Positions 1 to 7,586 of a stretch of 41,480 nt of DNA are shown here, piece by piece. The notes below the pieces were generated by a model, which had not been told where the DNA came from, searched no databases, and saw nothing but the letters and a program-made list of their open reading frames with translations. Source of the DNA: Clostridiaceae bacterium (GTDB taxonomy: Bacteria; Bacillota; Clostridia; Saccharofermentanales; DTU023); assembly GCA_012518795.1 (NCBI GenBank), contig JAAYRL010000010.1, forward strand, positions 1-41,480, written 5' to 3'. Each line of letters opens with the position of its first letter. The stretch's first letter is position 1. Made by a program: the position numbers and the translations under genes.

Positions 1-2009
1 TCAGCACAGTACCCAATAATAGTTATGAGAGTATGCCGGGTACTTCCATGGCCTCGCCGATGGCAGCCGGTGTAGCCTCATTAATCTATGGAGCTCACCC
101 GGAGTACACCGCTTCTCAAGTCAAGGCTATCTTAATGGAAGAAACGGATACCTTTACAACAGACGGTGTCAACATTATCCCTGTTGTCAATGCGGCTCTA
201 TCATCTGACTATGCAAAGACCGGAGACATACCGCAGGTACCGCCGGGTGAAGTTATACCTGATCCCAGTAAAACACCATATCCCGGACTTCCTACCCCCA
301 GACCGCCGGGTCTGGTAGAGATTCAACTGCCTGATCATACCCCCTTTAAGCTGGAAGCAGGACAGGGCGGATTAGCCGGTCTGGTCTACGACCAAGAGAC
401 GGAAAACCCAATTGATCTCTTTACTATCTACTTTATTGGTCCTGATGGCACAATGGTAGATCATGAGTTTGCTTACCCCTATCCTGCGACATATGATGCG
501 CAGAAGATGGGAGAATTCTTCACGCGTATCCCTGTTGAGCAAGGACAGAAAGCTGAGATAACGAACCTTGTAATAGATGCTCCGGGTTATAACTTTTATG
601 AGGTGCCAACTGTCACGGTACGTGGTGGTGAGGTGACGAGCCTTATTATCTACCTCGAGCCCGAGGCAATATCGGAGTCTGAGCCGGCACCAATTACGGA
701 TCCTCAGCCTATCAAGGCTAATCCGAGTGATGACATGATTAACATACCTGGACATACGCCCTTCACCCCGGAAGAAGGCAGAGGCGGATTTGCAGGCTTT
801 GTTTACGATGCAGAAACAAAGCAGCCCTTATCCTCATTCCGAATTGAGAATCTGGTCTGGCTGACTGGTAGTCTAGGTGGTACATATGAATTTGATTGGC
901 CTTACCCGGATGACTTTTTGGCTAAACTTGAGGGTGAGTTTATCGCTTGGGCAAAAATGACTGACGATAATCCGATTACGGATACAATGCAAGGTTTCGA
1001 CATCACAGCTGACGGTTATGAAACTTACCATGTGCCGGATTTCCCCGTGGAGGAACGTGCTGTTACTGACCTGGGCGTTATTTATCTTAAACGGATAGCG
1101 GAAGAGGAGCCAAAACCGATTACGGATCCTAAGCCTGTCAAGCCCGATCCTGGCGATGATGCGGTCAGATTACCGGGACACACACCATTCTACCCTGAAG
1201 CGGGCTATGGTGGTTTTGCCGGCTTTGTCTACGATGCGGTGACAAAGAAGCCGATACCATCTTTCCGCCTTGAGAACCTGATCTGGCTAGATGATACGCC
1301 GGCAGACTATGAGGATACATACTTTGACTGGCCCTACCCAAGCGACATGCTGGCCGAGATTGAGGGAGAGTTTATGTATTGGTTAGACATGTTAGGGGCA
1401 CAGACGGATACGATGCAAGGTTTTGATATCGCAGCTGACGGTTATGAAATCTATCATGTGCCGGATTTCCCTGTTGAGGATCAGGCTGTTACTGACCTGG
1501 GTGTTATTTATCTGACACCCAAAGACACCAGTCAGACTTCCCCGGAGGGTCAGATATCTGTTGTTTTGGATTGGGGCTCAAAGCCTGCTGATTTGGATCT
1601 TCATGCTACAGCTCCTCTAACTGAAGGCTACAAAAAGTTTCACATCTTTGCCTTTGACACTTATATGTCATTTGGTAAGGCAAATGACCCGGATGCGATG
1701 ATGACATCACAGAGCGAAAGTGCTAACGGTACGGAAAGAATTGAGATCTTTAAGCCACAACCTGGTGTTTCCTACACCTTCTACGTCCACGACTTTAGTA
1801 ATACGGCCAAGCAAATTGATTCGTGGGACTTAGCAAACTCGGAGGCAGAGGTAAAAATATATATAGGTGACTCACTAGTCAGCACCTTGAAAGTACCTAA
1901 CAAAGAGGGTACACTTTGGAAGGTCTGCACGATAAAAGACGGTAAGGTTACTCCTAGCGAAACAATGAGTTATGAAGGCCGACCCTTAAACATTGGTGCT
2001 TCTGAATAA
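1..2009 (+). CDS. S8 (subtilisin-like) serine peptidase, C-terminal part, with repeated surface domains (5' partial)
   Basis: The reading frame is open from base 3 to the stop at 2009, so the gene starts before the window. It opens with the end of an S8 peptidase domain: the catalytic-serine motif GTSMASPMAAG lies at about bases 39-71. After a proline-rich linker come three units with a period of about 139 residues. Each begins with a P(D/G)HTPF motif and a GG(L/F)AG(L/F)VYD segment, near codons 100, 239 and 379 counted from the Met at base 33. They resemble carboxypeptidase-regulatory-like beta-sandwich repeats; units 2 and 3 are closest to each other. The last 150 residues, beginning near the LDWGSKPADLDLH motif, look like a YfaP/DUF2135-type domain. 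The protein is probably secreted or surface-displayed, but the signal peptide and the Asp and His of the triad lie outside the window. GC content is clearly higher than in the following genes, which suggests transfer or different selection. Confidence 0.85.
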   Translation, partial: STVPNNSYESMPGTSMASPMAAGVASLIYGAHPEYTASQVKAILMEETDTFTTDGVNIIPVVNAALSSDYAKTGDIPQVPPGEVIPDPSKTPYPGLPTPRPPGLVEIQLPDHTPFKLEAGQGGLAGLVYDQETENPIDLFTIYFIGPDGTMVDHEFAYPYPATYDAQKMGEFFTRIPVEQGQKAEITNLVIDAPGYNFYEVPTVTVRGGEVTSLIIYLEPEAISESEPAPITDPQPIKANPSDDMINIPGHTPFTPEEGRGGFAGFVYDAETKQPLSSFRIENLVWLTGSLGGTYEFDWPYPDDFLAKLEGEFIAWAKMTDDNPITDTMQGFDITADGYETYHVPDFPVEERAVTDLGVIYLKRIAEEEPKPITDPKPVKPDPGDDAVRLPGHTPFYPEAGYGGFAGFVYDAVTKKPIPSFRLENLIWLDDTPADYEDTYFDWPYPSDMLAEIEGEFMYWLDMLGAQTDTMQGFDIAADGYEIYHVPDFPVEDQAVTDLGVIYLTPKDTSQTSPEGQISVVLDWGSKPADLDLHATAPLTEGYKKFHIFAFDTYMSFGKANDPDAMMTSQSESANGTERIEIFKPQPGVSYTFYVHDFSNTAKQIDSWDLANSEAEVKIYIGDSLVSTLKVPNKEGTLWKVCTIKDGKVTPSETMSYEGRPLNIGASE

Positions 2010-2056
2010 GATATACACAGGAAGCTCTAGATCTTTCTTTAATTAAACATTATATA

Positions 2057-2090
2057 ACAGGTTGTATCAGTTCAAAGCTGTACAACCTGT
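2057..2090 (+). terminator. hairpin downstream of the protease gene, possible terminator
   Basis: A perfect 10-bp inverted repeat (ACAGGTTGTA at 2057-2066, TACAACCTGT at 2081-2090) encloses a 14-base loop, 48 bases after the protease stop codon. It is not followed by a clear T-run, so termination is likely but not certain. Confidence 0.5.
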
Positions 2091-2109
2091 ATAAACTCTG
2101 CTTTCCTAC

Positions 2110-2148
2110 ATGAAATAATCCTAATGAAATAATCCTAATGAAATTAAT
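2110..2148 (+). repeat. 14-bp direct repeat, 2.8 copies
   Basis: The unit ATGAAATAATCCTA occurs at 2110-2123 and 2124-2137, followed by a partial copy to about 2148. It lies in the 286-base gap between the protease gene and the traX-like gene, which otherwise shows no recognisable feature. Confidence 0.75.
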
Positions 2149-2295
2149 AAGATTTTACTTTTACAAAAAGACTTCTGCTTAAGGATGTTCTAAAGTATTA
2201 GTGGTGAGCAGTAATTTATAGCTATCACAAAGCAGATATTAGGACCGTCACTGCTAGAATTAAGTCAGGATCATTAGAATTTGGCGATGTAGGGA

Positions 2296-3039
2296 ATGAA
2301 TAAAATAACACTTAATACAAACCAACTAAAATTAATAGCAATTATCGCGATGACAATAGACCACATTGCTGATCTTTTTTATCCGGGATTTCCTGCACAG
2401 CCTTTGCCGATTGCATTGCATTTGATTGGCCGTCTGACAGCTCCGATAATGTGTTTTTTTGTATGTGAGGGATTTCATTACACAAGAAATGTGAAAAAAT
2501 ATATGCTTCGAATGTTTATATTTGCGATCATTTCACATTTTGCCTATTGTTTTGCATTCGGTATTAATCCGATTCCGTTCAGTACCGGGATTTTTAATCA
2601 GACAAGTGTCATGTATCCGCTGTTTATTTCTGTAGTAATATTGTGGTTGCAATATGAAGAGAAAAGTATGAACAAATACCTGAAATTCGCAATTATTTTC
2701 GTACTAATTTGGAGTGCTTTTCCGGCGGACTGGAGCTGTATTGTAGTTTTGGCTATCCTGCATATGTATAGGAAGCGCGGAGATATAAAAGGACAGATGA
2801 TAGCGATTGTATTTTGGGTGTTTTTCTATGGGTTGATATCATTTTTCTTTGTCAGTAAAGTATATGCACTTGTGCTAGTCGGTGTTCTTATGGTTTATCC
2901 TTTGTTAAAAATGTATAACGGTGAAAAAGGAAAAGCCGGCTGGCTGAAAATGTTTTTCTACATCTATTATCCTCTGCATCTAATCATCATTGGAATTTTA
3001 CGTATATTGATGTATGGGGATGTTCCGTTACTGTCTTAA
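2296..3039 (+). CDS. TraX family membrane protein
   Basis: The 247-residue protein is strongly hydrophobic, with about seven to eight predicted membrane segments. The N-terminus matches the TraX family pattern: a Leu-Lys-x-Ile-Ala membrane helix ending in the TIDHI motif (residues about 20-24), followed by GRLTAP (46-51) and then CEGFHYTRN. In F plasmids TraX acetylates pilin. The many chromosomal homologues in Firmicutes have no established role, so a membrane acyltransferase activity is only a family-level inference. The ATG at 2296 has a weak ribosome site (TAGGG). A short ORF resembling an antitoxin N-terminus overlaps its 3' end. The gene is AT-rich like its downstream neighbours and unlike the protease gene before it. 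No other conjugation genes are visible. Confidence 0.8.
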   Translation: MNKITLNTNQLKLIAIIAMTIDHIADLFYPGFPAQPLPIALHLIGRLTAPIMCFFVCEGFHYTRNVKKYMLRMFIFAIISHFAYCFAFGINPIPFSTGIFNQTSVMYPLFISVVILWLQYEEKSMNKYLKFAIIFVLIWSAFPADWSCIVVLAILHMYRKRGDIKGQMIAIVFWVFFYGLISFFFVSKVYALVLVGVLMVYPLLKMYNGEKGKAGWLKMFFYIYYPLHLIIIGILRILMYGDVPLLS

Positions 3040-3127
3040 AGATGAAAACCCTGAAGTTAAAGCTGAATATGATGCGTTGCAACCTGAGTATGATATTATT
3101 CGAAAAACGGAGGGAATCTTAAATTGA
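3020..3127 (+). pseudogene. remnant of a HigA/XRE-type antitoxin N-terminus
   Basis: A 35-codon ORF overlaps the end of the traX-like gene and reads ...DENPEVKAEYDALQPEYDII before stopping. The spacing of KAEYDAL and PEYDII resembles the segment just before the helix-turn-helix in HigA-type antitoxins, where the helix-turn-helix would follow directly. Here the frame closes about eight residues later and no helix-turn-helix is encoded nearby, so I read it as a fragment. The resemblance is from memory of the family. It could also be a chance short ORF. Confidence 0.4.
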
Positions 3128-3294
3128 AATTTAATACATATGGTTATATCAAGAATAAAACTGTCCTGATACCTCCGGGTATGCTTGTCAGAGAAGGTTT
3201 TGAATATAAGGCATTGAAACCCCTGGAGGAAAAATATTACCTTATATTTCCGGCATATGATGGTATCTACTGGTATTCTCTCAATAATGAATAG
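3124..3294 (+). CDS. small hypothetical protein (56 aa)
   Basis: A TTG-initiated ORF of 56 codons with a good ribosome site (GGAGGG at about 3109-3114), overlapping the stop of the preceding fragment by four bases. The product is rich in aromatic residues and has no motif I recognise: no membrane segment, and a basic N-terminal half followed by a Tyr-rich C-terminus ending in YWYSLNNE. The strong Shine-Dalgarno sequence and tight coupling argue that it is translated. Its position among a broken antitoxin and a toxin-antitoxin module suggests an accessory gene. Confidence 0.4.
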   Translation: MKFNTYGYIKNKTVLIPPGMLVREGFEYKALKPLEEKYYLIFPAYDGIYWYSLNNE

Positions 3295-3360
3295 ATTAAA
3301 ATACAGCTTTTATACTGACGGCTTATTTCAGCTAAATAATTTATTGAGGGGGAAAATTAC

Positions 3361-3480
3361 ATGAAATATGACGAAGATTTAGAGCGGTACATTTATAAAT
3401 ATGAAGATTTGATTTTTGCTTGGGAGAATAAACCGTATGATAATTTTGAAGAAATTTATAATTTTTCAATGAATGGTTAA
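3361..3480 (+). CDS. small hypothetical acidic protein (39 aa)
   Basis: The ATG at 3361 is preceded by GAGGGGGA, a strong ribosome site. The 39-residue product is acidic and Tyr/Phe-rich (MKYDEDLERYIYKYED at the start) and has no recognisable domain. It may be a complete small protein or the surviving N-terminus of something longer. Bases 3481-3776 after it hold no gene, only a weak hairpin at 3526-3542 and the toxin-antitoxin promoter. Confidence 0.4.
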   Translation: MKYDEDLERYIYKYEDLIFAWENKPYDNFEEIYNFSMNG

Positions 3481-3702
3481 ATTTATCCGGCATCAAAAAA
3501 GCTTACTCCGTAAGATACAATATGTAACCCTGAGATGGGGTTTCGTGTCATAATTGTGATAACGGCGACACTCACACTACATGTTGACATTATCGCAGAT
3601 TGTTTTTGTTAATATCACAGATTTTCACTTTCTTCACGTTATCTGAAATCTCAAATAGTACATTTGATTAATTATTTAATTCTTATTCACTCACATAAAT
3701 TA

Positions 3703-3731
3703 TTGTCTTGTATGTATATTAGAGATATAAT
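3703..3731 (+). promoter_or_regulatory. sigma-A type promoter of the relB-doc pair
   Basis: TTGTCT at 3703-3708 and TATAAT at 3726-3731 are separated by 17 bases. The start codon of the antitoxin gene lies 46 bases downstream, with an AAGGAG ribosome site in between. Confidence 0.6.
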
Positions 3732-3776
3732 GTACCTATAATATCATCTTATTTTACATTATTTAAGGAGCTTAAT

Positions 3777-4043
3777 ATGTCTAAAGTAAAAATCAATATC
3801 AATTTAAACAGAGAAGACAAAGAAAAAATGGAAGAAATATGTGAAAAATTAGGCATTACTATGACAGGAGCGATAAATATGTTTGTAAAGAAAATGATTG
3901 TCGAAGAAGGAATACCGTTTGAAGTGAGTACAAAAAAGGCTGAAAAGGTAGAATTTGTTTCTTTTACTGATGAAGCTGTTGAGCAGTCAATGCTGAAAAT
4001 GATAAAAAAACATAATAAAGTCTTTGAAGAACTCGCTAAATGA
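3777..4043 (+). CDS. RelB/DinJ family antitoxin
   Basis: The 88-residue protein begins with the ribbon-helix-helix of RelB/DinJ antitoxins: a beta strand with alternating residues (KVKININLN), a charged helix, then LGITMTGAINMFVKKMI, which matches the DinJ signature. The C-terminal half would bind the toxin. Such antitoxins dimerise, bind the promoter palindrome and neutralise the cognate toxin. The gene overlaps the following doc-like gene by four bases (ATGA), so the two are translationally coupled. The RBS is AAGGAG. RelB/DinJ usually pairs with RelE/YafQ-type mRNases rather than a Fic/Doc protein, so this is a mixed pair. Family assignment is firm; the pairing is deduced from gene overlap. 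Confidence 0.85.
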   Translation: MSKVKININLNREDKEKMEEICEKLGITMTGAINMFVKKMIVEEGIPFEVSTKKAEKVEFVSFTDEAVEQSMLKMIKKHNKVFEELAK

Positions 4044-4429
4044 CGTATGGAAAATTAACTTTCAAGCAAGTCAAAGCTATTCATCATATTCAAATTGAAA
4101 CATTTGGTGGAATAGACGGAATAAGAGACGAAGGCTTACTTGAATCTGCAATAGAATCTCCATTTCAAACTTTTGACGGAGTTATGCTATATAAAGATCC
4201 GATTGAGAGGATTGCGAGAGTTGTTTTTAATATCATTAAAAATCATCCTTTCTTAGATGGTAATAAAAGAACCGGTATAGCTGTCTTAATGATTATGTCC
4301 GATTTATATGACTTTGAAATAGAAGCTTCGGATGAAGAATATATAGAGTTGGGTCTGCGTATAACAGCCTTATCTGATCATCACGAAATTGTTGATTGGA
4401 TTAATAATCACATTAGACTCACAAAATAA
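4040..4429 (+). CDS. doc: Fic/Doc family toxin (death-on-curing type)
   Basis: The 129-residue protein has the Doc-type Fic fold signature HPFLDGNKRTG at residues about 74-84, the HxFx(D/N)xNKR catalytic loop. It also has the typical N-terminal LTFKQVKAIHHIQIETFGG and the GIRDEGLLESAIESP segment. P1 Doc phosphorylates elongation factor EF-Tu; other Fic proteins AMPylate targets. Which reaction this one performs cannot be read from sequence, but the K in GNKR and the short length favour the Doc class. It overlaps the upstream RelB-like antitoxin by four bases and is presumably held inactive by it. No terminator is obvious after it. Confidence 0.88.
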   Translation: MTYGKLTFKQVKAIHHIQIETFGGIDGIRDEGLLESAIESPFQTFDGVMLYKDPIERIARVVFNIIKNHPFLDGNKRTGIAVLMIMSDLYDFEIEASDEEYIELGLRITALSDHHEIVDWINNHIRLTK

Positions 4430-4476
4430 TATTTCCCACAAATTACGCAATACTTACACAATTTTTTAAATTTCAT

Positions 4477-4535
4477 TTGACATACAAATAAAAATAATGC
4501 AATATATGAATGAATATATAAATATATTCATTCAT
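4477..4535 (+). promoter_or_regulatory. promoter and 30-bp palindromic operator of the TetR gene
   Basis: TTGACA at 4477-4482 is followed 17 bases later by a poor -10 (CAATAT, 4500-4505). Directly downstream lies a near-perfect palindrome: 14-bp arms at 4506-4519 and 4522-4535 with a 2-base centre. It contains the half-sites TGAATGAA and TTCATTCA separated by 12 bases. The palindrome covers the expected transcription start, as expected for an autorepressor. The same half-sites with the same 12-base gap recur at 5176-5203. Confidence 0.7.
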
Positions 4536-4554
4536 TAAATTAGGAGAAATAGTT

Positions 4555-5124
4555 TTGGAAGAAAAGAAAGCTGAATTGTTTAAGGCGGCACAAACCATAT
4601 TTTCTGAAAAAGGCTATAAGAATACCAATATTGCTACAATTGCTAAAAAGGCAAATATGGCAGTCGGTTCATTCTATAAATACTACAATTCTAAAGAAGA
4701 AATTTTTTTAGAAGTATATGCCAATGAAAATCGGTTAAAAAAAGAAGAGATAATGTTATCACTCGGATCTATAGATTGGTACGGCGATGCTGAAAAGATC
4801 GGAACGCAAATGATCCGGATTATCGAAAAAGTTTTCAAAAATGAGATTCTTAAACAGTGGTATAAACCTGAAACAGCAGATTTATTACGTAATTATTATA
4901 ACGCAACGGGAACAGATAGCAGCTCCTATCATCAATTTCTGATTCAAACTATAACGACAGGCTTGAAAAATAGGGGACTTTCTGAAAGAGAAATAATTAA
5001 TATTCTGAAAGCGATGAAGTTAATTTTCTATATTGATAGTCGGGTTCAAAACAAAGATGTTGATGATTATGAGAAAAGTATGAAGACTCTGATTCAATAT
5101 TTTATTGAAGGTATCTTGAAATAA
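4555..5124 (+). CDS. TetR/AcrR family transcriptional regulator
   Basis: The 189-residue protein has a TetR N-terminal helix-turn-helix. Residues 5-50 include AAQTIFSEKGYKNTNIATIA, then the recognition segment MAVGSFYKYYNSKEE, where the YKYY(x)SKEEL pattern is diagnostic. The remaining ~140 residues form the usual divergent helical ligand-binding domain, so the inducer is unknown. The start is TTG at 4555, chosen because AGGAG (4542-4546) sits eight bases upstream. It probably represses itself through the palindrome at 4506-4535. It probably also controls the downstream phosphatidyltransferase gene through a second site with identical half-site spacing. Confidence 0.88.
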   Translation: MEEKKAELFKAAQTIFSEKGYKNTNIATIAKKANMAVGSFYKYYNSKEEIFLEVYANENRLKKEEIMLSLGSIDWYGDAEKIGTQMIRIIEKVFKNEILKQWYKPETADLLRNYYNATGTDSSSYHQFLIQTITTGLKNRGLSEREIINILKAMKLIFYIDSRVQNKDVDDYEKSMKTLIQYFIEGILK

Positions 5125-5138
5125 TTATTGTAGAGAAC

Positions 5139-5166
5139 AGGGAATCTGATGATTCCCTTATATTTT
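5139..5166 (+). terminator. Rho-independent terminator after the TetR gene
   Basis: A perfect 8-bp stem (AGGGAATC at 5139-5146, GATTCCCT at 5151-5158) with a TGAT tetraloop is followed by TATATTTT. It separates the TetR transcript from the next gene, which therefore needs its own promoter. Confidence 0.8.
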
Positions 5167-5204
5167 GAAATAACGTGAATGAATAAATTATTATGTTCAT
5201 TCAC
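5165..5204 (+). promoter_or_regulatory. promoter with second TetR-type operator
   Basis: TTGAAA (5165-5170) and TATTAT (5189-5194) are spaced by 18 bases. An inverted repeat GTGAATGAA (5175-5183) / TTCATTCAC (5196-5204) overlaps the spacer and -10. Its core, TGAATGAA-N12-TTCATTCA, is the same as that in the operator upstream of the TetR gene. Confidence 0.65.
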
Positions 5205-5229
5205 AAATATCAAATTTGGAGATAATAAT

Positions 5230-5817
5230 ATGCAAATTAATATTAAGAAAGAAAAGCTATTAGTCAATCTTGTAACTTTACTCAGAATTCCCTTGACAGT
5301 AATAGGAATATTCGGACTTTACCAGTATAGTCAAAGTGCAGATAATCTATGGAAAATCATTTTTATATTAATTTCAATCTGTATTTACATTAGTGATTTT
5401 ATAGACGGACGTTTGGCAAGGCAATGGAAAGCCACTTCCGACAAAGGTGCCAGGCTGGATTTTTTTTGTGATTCTTTTTATATTATTTCTTGTCTCTTAA
5501 CTATGATTTTAATCAAGATTAGTTCACCATGGATACTATTGGTTGTATTTTATAAACTGTTTGAATTCGTATTGGTATCAAAAATTAAAAGGAAATTATT
5601 CAAAGGAAAAACTTTTTATTTCTATGACAAAATAGGCAGAGTATTGAGTGTTTTGTTTTATCTTACTCCGGCAATGCTTTTGATCCTTCATACAAAAGCT
5701 CAATTATATTGGAATAATATCTTATTAAAATATACAGTGATTTTAATAGGACTTACAATTATCAGCAGTCTGGTAAAATTCAGAAAAATAAGTAGATTAA
5801 TAATGCAAATAGAATAA
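5230..5817 (+). CDS. CDP-alcohol phosphatidyltransferase family membrane protein
   Basis: The 195-residue protein carries the complete family motif DG-x2-AR-x8-G-x3-D-x3-D, starting at DGRLAR and ending at LDFFCD (bases about 5404-5472). It has several membrane helices, as in PgsA, PssA and cardiolipin synthase-like enzymes that transfer a phosphatidyl group from CDP-diacylglycerol to an alcohol. The acceptor cannot be told from sequence. It is a second copy besides the housekeeping pgsA at 10853. I chose ATG 5230 (GGAG at 5217-5220) rather than the longer in-frame start at 5179, because that start lies inside the operator/promoter. The operator implies control by the neighbouring TetR protein, perhaps linking membrane composition to a membrane-active compound (inference). 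Confidence 0.85.
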   Translation: MQINIKKEKLLVNLVTLLRIPLTVIGIFGLYQYSQSADNLWKIIFILISICIYISDFIDGRLARQWKATSDKGARLDFFCDSFYIISCLLTMILIKISSPWILLVVFYKLFEFVLVSKIKRKLFKGKTFYFYDKIGRVLSVLFYLTPAMLLILHTKAQLYWNNILLKYTVILIGLTIISSLVKFRKISRLIMQIE

Positions 5818-5855
5818 AATCTCAGCGAAGAAAACTGTTTAATGATATTATAAAA

Positions 5856-5935
5856 ACATCTAATTTTAAGAGTGGATAAGTGGTTATTATCAACTCTGCT
5901 TTATCCGCAACTTTAGAGGAGATGTTCTTTTTTGT
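5856..5935 (+). terminator. large terminator-like hairpin
   Basis: AACATCT (5856-5862) pairs with AGATGTT (5921-5927), followed by CTTTTTT. Inside, GGATAA (5875-5880) pairs with TTATCC (5902-5907). Alternative internal pairing GAGT/ACTC (5871-5897) is possible. The structure ends the phosphatidyltransferase transcript. Confidence 0.6.
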
Positions 5936-6064
5936 ATTTATAAATTTATGTCCATGGGCTTCCGGCAATTTGTGTTACAGATTTTAAGAGATAAGTATAC
6001 GAGTGACTATATGTAGCTTGTAAATTTGAAAAAACGACAAATATGACGATTTGGAGAATTATTT

Positions 6065-7522
6065 ATGTTTTGTCCGATGTGCGGATTTGATTTAGGTGAT
6101 CAAGTTTTAAATTATTGCAAGAATTGTGGTAATCCGTTGAAAGAGGATATCTCTGCTCAGCCAATACGTCAACAAATATATGCTGAACAGCATCGCCCGA
6201 AACCTAATATCCGAAAAAGAAGTCGGCTTCTTGCGATCCTGATACCAGTGTTAGTCCTTGTATTGGCTGCCGGGATCTACTTGATTTTTTTCTCCGGACT
6301 TCCGGGTGAAAAAGTTGACTTGAAAATGCAAGGCAAGCTTTTCTTTGAGCCATTCAAAAAAGAATATAAAGAAAAGGATATAGAATCACAAAATCCGACA
6401 GGTTATTTTTATAACATTTTTACTGACGGTACGATCGAGATTGCTGATTTCACTATATATAAAGAAAATTTGCAGATTCCTCAAAAAATTGATGGACTGT
6501 TGGTTACCGGCATAGGTAATGAGGCATTTGCCTACTGTGATCATCTTTCCTCTGTTACAATTCCTGATTCTGTCATAAGTTTAGGTAATGAAGCATTTTA
6601 TGAATGTGGTTATCTCTCCACTGTGGAAATTCCCGATTCTGTTATGAGTATTGGTAATAAGGCCTTTTGGGAATGTTCATCTCTTAGTAAAATCACTATT
6701 CCTGAATCTGTTAAATATATTGGTTCCACTGTTTTTTATGGTTGCACTGTATTGAAGAAGGCTATTGTTCCATATCAGCTTGAATATTGTGGTTCTCAAA
6801 TCTTTCCTGATTATACGGAAATTCAAGATCATGCCGGGCAAAAGAGACCGCTTTATGCTCAAAAAGGTGATTTTATGTATACATTGCTCAATCAACCATA
6901 TACCGGATTGGTTAGATATAACGGTACTGATAAAAAACCACATATTCCGGAAACAATCGATGAGAAACAAGTTATTTATCTTGAAGATACATTTATATTT
7001 AATCAAGATATTACTGATGTGATTATCCCGAATTCTGTTATAAGCGTAGGTTACGTGACGTTTTTCGATTGCAATTATCTTGAAAGAATCATAATTCCTG
7101 ATTCTGTGACAAGTATTGGTGACTGGACATTTACGGGATGTTCGATGCTGAAAGATATTATTATTCCTGATTCCGTCACGAATATAGGAGAAATGGCGTT
7201 TTCCGATTGTACTGCTCTTGAAAGAATCGTAATCCCTGATTCTGTGACGAGCATAAGTTACTGGACATTTGGCGGCTGTACTTCTCTAGAAGAGATTATA
7301 ATTCCGGATTCTGTTACAAGCATAGATAAGCGGGCCTTTTACGATTGCTCTTCTCTCAGAGAAATCTCCATTCCGGAATCTGTTAAATATATTGGAGAGT
7401 ATTCATTTTTGGATTGTAATTCGCTTGAGCAAATCTACTTTGATGGCTCCCGTAAACAATGGCAGACATTAACGGAAGGTGTATATTTAGGAACTGATGC
7501 TGAGGTTGTATTCGGTAAGTAA
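6065..7522 (+). CDS. zinc-ribbon, membrane-anchored leucine-rich repeat (BspA-like) protein
   Basis: The 485-residue protein starts with a zinc ribbon (FCPMCGF at 2-8 and YCKNCGN at 17-23). A basic stretch follows, then one membrane helix at about residues 53-75 (rich in Leu, Ile and Val). The rest is mostly BspA/LRR_5-type repeats of about 23 residues with the recurrent pattern IPDSVTSIG...AF..C..L. There are two blocks, residues ~145-230 and ~310-470, separated by a non-repeat segment. The zinc ribbon lies inside the cell and the repeats outside, an arrangement common in Clostridia. Such repeats mediate protein binding or adhesion in some species, but no function can be assigned here. ATG 6065 follows a GGAG ribosome site. 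Confidence 0.82.
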   Translation: MFCPMCGFDLGDQVLNYCKNCGNPLKEDISAQPIRQQIYAEQHRPKPNIRKRSRLLAILIPVLVLVLAAGIYLIFFSGLPGEKVDLKMQGKLFFEPFKKEYKEKDIESQNPTGYFYNIFTDGTIEIADFTIYKENLQIPQKIDGLLVTGIGNEAFAYCDHLSSVTIPDSVISLGNEAFYECGYLSTVEIPDSVMSIGNKAFWECSSLSKITIPESVKYIGSTVFYGCTVLKKAIVPYQLEYCGSQIFPDYTEIQDHAGQKRPLYAQKGDFMYTLLNQPYTGLVRYNGTDKKPHIPETIDEKQVIYLEDTFIFNQDITDVIIPNSVISVGYVTFFDCNYLERIIIPDSVTSIGDWTFTGCSMLKDIIIPDSVTNIGEMAFSDCTALERIVIPDSVTSISYWTFGGCTSLEEIIIPDSVTSIDKRAFYDCSSLREISIPESVKYIGEYSFLDCNSLEQIYFDGSRKQWQTLTEGVYLGTDAEVVFGK

Positions 7523-7586
7523 AATCAAATTTTACAAATTATGTAACTTTTTCTCAAAAATAAATTGAGTATTTAAATGATTATGC

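Noticed and set aside
5179-5229. Longer N-terminus for the CDP-alcohol phosphatidyltransferase
   Set aside because: The extra codons overlap the -10 box and operator; ATG 5230 has GGAG upstream and gives a normal protein.
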